Assembly (NCBI GenBank): GCA_029987245.1
Contig: DALTWG010000047.1
Span: 1 to 13,557 of the forward strand
Length of the DNA: 13,557 nucleotides
Reading direction: 5' to 3'
Source: Methanocorpusculum sp.
Lineage (GTDB): Archaea; Halobacteriota; Methanomicrobia; Methanomicrobiales; Methanocorpusculaceae
How positions within the stretch are numbered: position 1 is the stretch's first letter; each line of letters opens with the position of its first letter. Shown in pieces: positions 6,777 through 11,259 of the stretch. Both the position numbers and the translations under genes were made by a program. The notes below the pieces were generated by a model. It was not told the origin of the DNA, did not search any database, and saw nothing but the letters and a program-made list of their open reading frames with translations.

Positions 6777-6813
6777 AGCCTATTAGGCTGCCGGTTTGCA
6801 CCCGGCATACCGG
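6777..6813. promoter_or_regulatory. Two adjacent inverted repeats in the leader of the Cys-rich gene
   Basis: AGCCTA-T-TAGGCT (6777-6789) is a near-perfect palindrome. GCCGG (6790-6794) can pair with CCGGC (6802-6806); alternatively CCGGT (6791-6795) can pair with ACCGG (6809-6813), so the two pairings exclude each other. They lie between the putative start of transcription and the SD of the - strand gene and could act as RNA structure or as protein-binding sites. Confidence 0.4.
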
Positions 6814-6840
6814 AGGCGCAAAATCAGGCAAGCGGGAAAG

Positions 6841-6858
6841 AATTTATATGTATAAAAG
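6841..6858. promoter_or_regulatory. Symmetrical TATA element, promoter of tuf-rpsJ and possibly of the divergent gene
   Basis: TTTATA (6843-6848), TG, TATAAA (6851-6856) is an inverted repeat that reads as a TATA box on both strands. On the + strand it is preceded by purines (GAAAGAA) resembling a BRE, which orients it toward tuf; transcription would start near 6873, giving a leader of about 74 bases. On the - strand a start near 6828 would give a leader of about 66 bases to the Cys-rich gene. Confidence 0.6.
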
Positions 6859-6890
6859 ACAAATGAATATACACTCGTGTTGACTCGGGA

Positions 6891-6908
6891 TGCAGACACC
6901 TGTTTGCA
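6891..6908 (+). promoter_or_regulatory. Hairpin in the tuf mRNA leader
   Basis: TGCAGAC (6891-6897) and GTTTGCA (6902-6908) form a 7-bp stem with one G-U pair and a 4-base loop in the predicted 5' leader of tuf. It could influence translation or message stability; the stem is short and may be chance. Confidence 0.3.
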
Positions 6909-6946
6909 GTGCACCGGTCAATGAGTCAAAGTGGAGAAAATTATCT

Positions 6947-8224
6947 ATGGCAGCAGCAAAGCCCCACATGAACCTTGCCGTTATCGGTCACATTGACCAC
7001 GGTAAGTCCACTACTGTCGGTCGTATCTTATTCGAGACCGGCGTAGTCGCACAGCACGTCCTTGACGGATACAAGAAAGAAGCAGAATCCAAAGGTAAGG
7101 GAACTTTCGAGTTCGCCTGGGTAATGGACTCTTTAAAGGAAGAGCGTGAGCGCGGAATTACTATTGATATCGCTCACAAGAAATTCGAAACCGCAAAATA
7201 CAATTTTACCGTTGTGGACTGCCCCGGACACCGTGACTTCGTTAAGAACATGATCACCGGCGCATCCCAGGCAGATGCAGCAATCATTGTTGTATCCGGC
7301 ACCGAGGGCCCGATGGAGCAGACCAAGGAACACGTCTTCTTATCCAAGACTCTTGGTATCAACCAGATCATCGTTGCAATCAACAAGATGGATGCAGTCA
7401 AGTACGATGAAGCAAAGTACAACGACGCAAAAGAAAAGATGACCAAGCTCATCTCCTCTGTCGGATTCAAGGCAGCAGAGACTCCGTTCATCCCAATCTC
7501 CGCATTCGTCGGCGACAACATCAAAGAGAACTCTGCAAACACCCCGTGGTACAAGGGCCCGACTCTTCTTGCAGCACTCGACAACTTCAAGCAGCCGGTT
7601 ATGCCGACTGACAAGGACCTCAGACTCCCGATTCAGGACGTCTACACCATCTCCGGTGTCGGTACTGTCCCGGTAGGCCGTGTTGAGACCGGTGTCATGA
7701 AGAAGGGTATGAAAGTCTCCTTCATGCCGGCAAACGTTACCGGTGAAATTAAGTCCATCGAAATGCACCACGAAGAGTTCCCCGAAGCACTTCCGGGAGA
7801 CAACGTCGGTTTCAACGTCCGCGGTGTAGCCAAAAACGATGTCCGCCGCGGCGATGTCTGCGGTCCGATTGAGCGCCCGCCGACTGTAGCAGAGGAATTC
7901 AAGGCACAGGTTGTTGTCCTTCAGCACCCGTCCGTTATCTCTGTCGGTTACACTCCGGTCTTCCACTGCCACACTTCCCAGACTGCATGCACTTTCGCAG
8001 AAATCAATGCAAAGCTCGACCCGAGATCCGGTCAGGTTAAGGAAGAGAACCCGGCATTCATTAAAGCAGGCGATGCAGCAATCTGCACTATGGTTCCGAC
8101 CAAGCCGCTCGTCATTGAGAAAGCAAAGGAATTCGCACAGCTCGGCAGATTCGCAGTCCGTGATATGGGTATGACTGTTGCCGCAGGTGTCGTTCTCGAC
8201 ATCAAAGCAAAGCAGATGAGATAA
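6947..8224 (+). CDS. tuf: Translation elongation factor 1-alpha (EF-Tu homologue)
   Basis: Archaeal EF-1alpha delivers aminoacyl-tRNA to the ribosomal A site using GTP. In this 425-residue protein the GTPase motifs are G1 GHIDHGKST (14-22), G2 in RERGITIDIA (67-75), G3 DCPGH (91-95), G4 NKMD (146-149) and G5 ISAF (184-187), followed by beta-barrel domains 2 and 3 (PIQDVYTISGVGTVPVGRVETG, GDNVGFNVRGV, RFAVRDMGMTVAAGVV). The frame is open back to ATG 6890, but those 19 residues are not typical. ATG 6947 has a good SD (GGAG, 6933-6936, 10 bases upstream) and gives the standard archaeal start MAAAKPHMNLAVIGHIDHGK and standard length. Codon use is strongly restricted, as expected for a highly expressed gene. 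It is followed 36 bases later by rpsJ, the usual archaeal order. Confidence 0.97.
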   Translation: MAAAKPHMNLAVIGHIDHGKSTTVGRILFETGVVAQHVLDGYKKEAESKGKGTFEFAWVMDSLKEERERGITIDIAHKKFETAKYNFTVVDCPGHRDFVKNMITGASQADAAIIVVSGTEGPMEQTKEHVFLSKTLGINQIIVAINKMDAVKYDEAKYNDAKEKMTKLISSVGFKAAETPFIPISAFVGDNIKENSANTPWYKGPTLLAALDNFKQPVMPTDKDLRLPIQDVYTISGVGTVPVGRVETGVMKKGMKVSFMPANVTGEIKSIEMHHEEFPEALPGDNVGFNVRGVAKNDVRRGDVCGPIERPPTVAEEFKAQVVVLQHPSVISVGYTPVFHCHTSQTACTFAEINAKLDPRSGQVKEENPAFIKAGDAAICTMVPTKPLVIEKAKEFAQLGRFAVRDMGMTVAAGVVLDIKAKQMR

Positions 8225-8260
8225 ATCATCTGACACACACAGTTTTTTGGGTGAAAAAAC

Positions 8261-8569
8261 ATGCAGAAAGCCAGAATACGCCTTACGGGGACGGATTATG
8301 AGAAATTGGAGACGGTATGTACCCGTATCCGTGAGATTGCAGAGCGTACCGGTGTAAATATGGCTGGACCTATCCCGCTGCCGACCAAGAGACTTGTTGT
8401 CCCGATCCGGAAGTCTCCGGATGGAGAAGGTACGGCAACCTGGGACCGCTGGCAGATGAGAGTGCACAAGAGACTTATCGACCTTGATGCCGATGAGCGT
8501 GCTCTCAGACAGCTGATGCGCATTCAGGTTCCAAAAGATATCAGCATCGAGATTGTTCTCGAAAACTAA
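8261..8569 (+). CDS. rpsJ: 30S ribosomal protein S10 (uS10)
   Basis: A 102-residue small-subunit protein that binds the 3' domain of 16S rRNA in the subunit head. Family blocks are ARIRLTGTDYEKLE at the N-terminus, GPIPLPTKRLVVPIRKSPDGEGTATWDRWQMRVHKRLIDL in the middle and PKDISIEIVLEN at the end; length and start are typical of archaeal S10. GGGTGA at 8249-8254 is a strong SD, six bases before the ATG. It is cotranscribed with tuf, as in most archaea, and is followed by a terminator. Confidence 0.97.
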   Translation: MQKARIRLTGTDYEKLETVCTRIREIAERTGVNMAGPIPLPTKRLVVPIRKSPDGEGTATWDRWQMRVHKRLIDLDADERALRQLMRIQVPKDISIEIVLEN

Positions 8570-8578
8570 AACTGTTTC

Positions 8579-8601
8579 AGGGGTTAAATCCCTCTTTTTT
8601 T
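8579..8601 (+). terminator. Hairpin plus T7 terminator of tuf-rpsJ
   Basis: Bases 8579-8593 fold into a 6-bp stem with one G-U pair and a 3-base loop (AGGGGT / ATCCCT), followed by seven T at 8595-8601. This is a clear terminator for the operon. Confidence 0.75.
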
Positions 8602-8690
8602 AGTTTTGGTTGTTTTTGGTTTGTTGATTTTGGTTTGTTGATTTTGGTTTGTTGTTTTTGTTTGTTGATTTTGTTGTTTTGTTTGTGTAT
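8595..8690 (+). repeat. C-free G/T tract with 14-bp tandem repeat
   Basis: There is no C in these 96 bases and only five A. The centre is a tandem array: GGTTTGTTGATTTT at 8618-8631 and 8632-8645, a variant at 8646-8659 and a 13-base variant at 8660-8672, with shorter degenerate copies on both sides. It lies between the terminator of rpsJ and the Agl23-like gene, has no coding potential, and is strongly strand-asymmetric. Confidence 0.85.
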
Positions 8691-8736
8691 CTATCGCAAA
8701 TCTTCTATTCTTTGACGTCCTACATATTTACTAATT

Positions 8737-10545
8737 ATGCATCCGGCTTTCGCCTTTCTGAAATCAAAAATCCGTGTCGAGCATGTTATGCTTGCTCTTC
8801 TTGTCCTTGCGGTTCTTCTGCGGTTCTGTTTCCTTGATTTGAAGCTGTTTCATCATGATGAGGCTATTCATGCGTATTTTTCGTATAATCTTGCCACATC
8901 AGGCGCGTATACGTATGATCCGGTGTATCACGGGCCGTTTTTATATTATGTTACGGCGGGGATGTTTAATCTGTTCGGGGCGACGGATTTGGTTGGGCGG
9001 ATTCTGCCGTGTGTGTTCGGGTGTGCGTTGATTCCGCTGGTGTACTGGATTTACAAAATGGAGTTTATTTCAGGGAAGGTGGCGTGTCTTGCGTCGCTGT
9101 TTATTGCTGTTTCGCCGGAGATTGTGTATTTCGCGCGGTTTTTGCGCAATGATACGTTTGTTATCTTTTTCTCGCTTCTGATGGTGTGTGCGGTGCTTGC
9201 GTGGTTTACGCGCAAAAAGTGGTACTGGTTTGCGCTTGCGGGGGCGGCTGCGGGGCTTTGTCTGTGCTGCAAGGAGAATGCGCCGCTTATTATTGTGACG
9301 TTTCTTATCTTTATCGCGTATCTGGTGTGGGCGAGGAAGGTGGTGCTTCCGGCGGGCTGGTGGAAGCATGTGCTGATTGGTATTGCAATTTTCTTTGCGA
9401 TTGTGTTTACGTTGTATACTTCGTTCTGGCAGCATCCGGAGATGGCGCTTTCGGCGGGGCCGATGGCGATTGCGCACTGGCTTGAGATGCATGGGCAGAA
9501 CCGGCTTTCGTCGGGGCTCGGGGGGGCGTATTATCTGGTGCAGTTCTTTTTGTATGAGCTGCCGGTTCTGATTTTTGCGGTTGTGGGGATTATCGGTTTC
9601 CTGTGGCGGCCGAAGAAGGTGTCCGGGGCTGCGGGTGCTGCGGATGCGGCTGGTGCGGCGGATGCAGCGGCACCGGCGGATGCGGCTGCAGTTTGCGGTG
9701 CTGCGGATGCGGCGGATGCAGCGGCACCGGCGGATGCGGCTGCAGTTTGCGGCGCGGCGGCGGAGTCTGTGTCTGCGCCGGAATCTGTGTCGGAGTTAGT
9801 GTCTGCGTCTGCGTCAGGGCCGGCGTCAGCGCCGGAGCCGGCGTCTGTGTCTTTTGCCGCGCGGGTTAAGGGGGTGTTTTCGCGGCCTGTTGAGGCGCCG
9901 GTTATTGACAGGAAGCGTGAGTTCATGCGGTTTGCCATTTACTGGTCGATTATGGCGTGTCTTACGTATGCGTATGTGGGTGAGAAGGTGCCGTGGCTTA
10001 GTCTGCATCAGCTTCTTCCTATGGTGTTTGTGGCGGCGTTCGGTTTGTTGTGCTGCACGCGTTTTTGGAAGCTGTTTCTTGTTCTTTCGGTCATTTTCCT
10101 GCTTGGCATGGCGTGTTATGTGTGTTATACGCCGTGTGATATTGCGGAGCCGATTATTCAGGTGCAGAATTCTGAAAATATCCGGGGGCTGATGGAGGAG
10201 ATGAATTCTTCGCCGACGAAGACGCTGCTTTTGGGGAGTGAGACGTGCTGGCCGTTCGGGTGGTATTATCACGGGGGTGACTGGAGCAGCCGTATATTGT
10301 ATTATGAGTCTGTGCCGGATTTACAGCGTGCGCTTTCGCATAATGCGGAGATTATGATTGTGCATGATACGGAGGGGTACGGGGATGTTGAGGGGTATTC
10401 GCGTGAGCGGATGGTGTTTAAGTACTGGCTGGATACGGGGGCAAATGATGTGGTGTCGTGGGTGAGGTATTATTTCACGCGGATGTTTACGCATGAGCCG
10501 ATTGGGAGTATTAATGTGGATGTGTATAGGAAGGTAACGGAGTAA
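8737..10545 (+). CDS. Membrane glycosyltransferase-like protein (Agl23 / TIGR03663 family)
   Basis: A 602-residue multi-pass membrane protein of the GT-C/PMT-like type. After the first hydrophobic helix (about 17-33) it has HHDEAIHAYF with D41-E42 in the first outer loop, where the catalytic acidic pair of this fold sits, then YDPVYHGPFLYY and FARFLRNDTFVIFF; this combination is what I know from TIGR03663, named flippase-activity-associated Agl23 in haloarchaea and linked to N-glycosylation. About ten hydrophobic segments follow. Residues about 296-385 are an Ala-rich, low-complexity loop coded by repeats, between a helix ending in FLWRPKK and one starting at FMRFAIYW; it is probably an insertion. 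The C-terminal part is a smaller globular domain. The substrate sugar is unknown. No glycosyltransferase neighbours are in view. The coding strand is unusually rich in G and T. Confidence 0.82.
   Translation: MHPAFAFLKSKIRVEHVMLALLVLAVLLRFCFLDLKLFHHDEAIHAYFSYNLATSGAYTYDPVYHGPFLYYVTAGMFNLFGATDLVGRILPCVFGCALIPLVYWIYKMEFISGKVACLASLFIAVSPEIVYFARFLRNDTFVIFFSLLMVCAVLAWFTRKKWYWFALAGAAAGLCLCCKENAPLIIVTFLIFIAYLVWARKVVLPAGWWKHVLIGIAIFFAIVFTLYTSFWQHPEMALSAGPMAIAHWLEMHGQNRLSSGLGGAYYLVQFFLYELPVLIFAVVGIIGFLWRPKKVSGAAGAADAAGAADAAAPADAAAVCGAADAADAAAPADAAAVCGAAAESVSAPESVSELVSASASGPASAPEPASVSFAARVKGVFSRPVEAPVIDRKREFMRFAIYWSIMACLTYAYVGEKVPWLSLHQLLPMVFVAAFGLLCCTRFWKLFLVLSVIFLLGMACYVCYTPCDIAEPIIQVQNSENIRGLMEEMNSSPTKTLLLGSETCWPFGWYYHGGDWSSRILYYESVPDLQRALSHNAEIMIVHDTEGYGDVEGYSRERMVFKYWLDTGANDVVSWVRYYFTRMFTHEPIGSINVDVYRKVTE
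9654..9752 (+). repeat. 45-bp direct repeat inside the Ala-rich loop of the Agl23-like gene
   Basis: Bases 9654-9698 recur exactly at 9708-9752, a period of 54 bp or 18 codons, keeping the frame and coding two copies of an Ala/Asp/Pro-rich unit ending in AAAVCGAA. The flanking sequence 9620-9860 consists of shorter GCG- and TCT-rich iterations coding Ala/Asp and then Ser/Ala/Pro/Glu runs. Confidence 0.9.
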
Positions 10546-10557
10546 TTTTTATTTTTT
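10546..10557 (+). terminator. T-rich terminator after the Agl23-like gene
   Basis: Five T, one A and six T start directly after the TAA; no hairpin is obvious. Oligo-T alone is enough in many archaea. Confidence 0.5.
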
Positions 10558-10862
10558 GCGGGGCAGAGTGCAGCAGTGCAGCATTTTGAGTATTTTTGCG
10601 GCGAGTGAGATTTTTCAGATGCCGGATGGGCGAGGCGGGTGGTTTTTGTTTTGTGTGCGGCCCGGTGACTATTTTGTGTCTGCGGCACGTGCGGCGGGCT
10701 TGCGCCAGCCTGCGTCACATAGCTATGTGACGCAAAAATCGCAAGAAAAACGGGTTGTTTGGCAAGTCAGGCTATTATTTCAGGATTTGTTTTTCTGCGG
10801 CAGGTAAACGAAATTTCAGAGCCGTACAAAATTTTTAGAGAGCAGTCCGCCGGAAAAAAAAG
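10558..10862. other. Gene-poor stretch with a perfect palindrome
   Basis: No convincing gene is seen. The only open frame (TTG start at 10556, 83 codons) has no SD and no recognisable motif. The stretch has an 8-bp palindrome GCACGTGC (10684-10691), the 24-bp palindrome at 10711-10734, and an A-run (10854-10861) at the edge of the mobile element. Composition is G/T-rich up to about 10700. Confidence 0.6.
10711..10734. repeat. Perfect 24-bp palindrome
   Basis: TGCGTCACATAG is followed directly by its reverse complement. As RNA it would be a 10-bp hairpin with an AGCT loop; as DNA it is a candidate dimer-protein site. It is followed by A rather than T on the + strand, so it is not a classic terminator for the upstream gene. 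Confidence 0.8.
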
Positions 10863-11246
10863 GTAACTATTCACCCCCCTCAACTAAATGGTTGTATTTT
10901 TTGAATCATCTTTTCTGAAGCGCTCACGCGCAAAACGCAGATTTCGCAGATTACACGCAGATTAAAGGCGGCGCCGAATTACGGCGCCGCAAAAAAATGC
11001 ATCATCTTTTCAAATTGATATTCATGTTTGTTGTTCTTGTTAGAACGGCGGGCGTAACGCCGCGGGAGTAAAACGACCAAGGCGTTGAGCACGGCTCTGC
11101 CGTGCGATTTTCGCCCGCCGAAAAAATCTGCGTGTAATCTGCGGAATATGCGTTTTTCGCGCGTAAGCGCCTTCAATTCATTTCTATCTAATAGTAACTT
11201 TTGAAATCATCAGATGATTGAAAAATGGGGGGGGGTGAATAGTTAC
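10863..11246. mobile_element. MITE-like non-autonomous element with 17-bp terminal inverted repeats
   Basis: The 384-bp unit begins with GTAACTATTCACCCCCC (10863-10879) and ends with its exact reverse complement (11230-11246). The 8 bases on each side are identical (AAAAAAAG at 10855-10862 and 11247-11254), as a target duplication would be, though this is low-complexity sequence. Inside, the arms stay imperfectly complementary: a 19-bp perfect inverted repeat (10945-10963 with 11125-11143), GCGCTCACGCGC against GCGCGTAAGCGC, and a 9-bp pair CGGCGGGCG (11046-11054) with CGCCCGCCG (11112-11120). The core has a 9-bp stem with AATTA loop (10968-10990) and a 7-bp stem (11089-11105). There is no transposase gene; a 65-codon frame inside is not convincing. 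An 8-bp duplication is typical of families such as IS6 and IS1595, but the parent family is not identifiable here. It sits 13 bases past the stop of the surface-protein gene, in its T-tract. Confidence 0.72.
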
Positions 11247-11253
11247 AAAAAAA
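11247..11253 (-). terminator. T7 tract downstream of the surface-protein gene
   Basis: Read on the - strand, seven T follow the stop codon of the surface-protein gene by six bases, adequate for archaeal termination. The same bases form most of the right-hand putative target duplication of the mobile element. Confidence 0.45.
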
Positions 11254-11259
11254 GTATGT

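Noticed and set aside
6777..6831. Cobalamin riboswitch next to cobS
   Set aside because: Only a short GTGCAAACCGGC-like stretch matches, it is on the strand opposite to cobS, the leader is too short for the known fold, and the class is regarded as essentially bacterial. Kept only as a remark in the hairpin finding.
6890..6946. N-terminal extension of EF-1alpha from ATG 6890
   Set aside because: The extra 19 residues do not resemble EF-1alpha and include the leader hairpin; ATG 6947 has a proper SD and gives the standard protein.
7340..8467. Antisense frame of 375 codons opposite tuf and rpsJ
   Set aside because: It covers two certain genes on the other strand, has no recognisable domain, and reflects the restricted codon use of highly expressed genes.
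8595..8690. CRISPR array or G-quadruplex in the G/T tract
   Set aside because: The repeats are contiguous without spacers and there are no runs of three or more G.
10556..10807. 83-codon frame downstream of the Agl23-like gene
   Set aside because: It starts with TTG inside the terminator, lacks an SD, contains the 24-bp palindrome and shows no domain. A repeat-derived remnant is possible but not supportable.
10979..11176. 65-codon frame inside the MITE-like element (- strand)
   Set aside because: It runs through the internal stems and one arm, so its length is explained by the structured repeat; it is too short for a transposase and shows no DDE motif.
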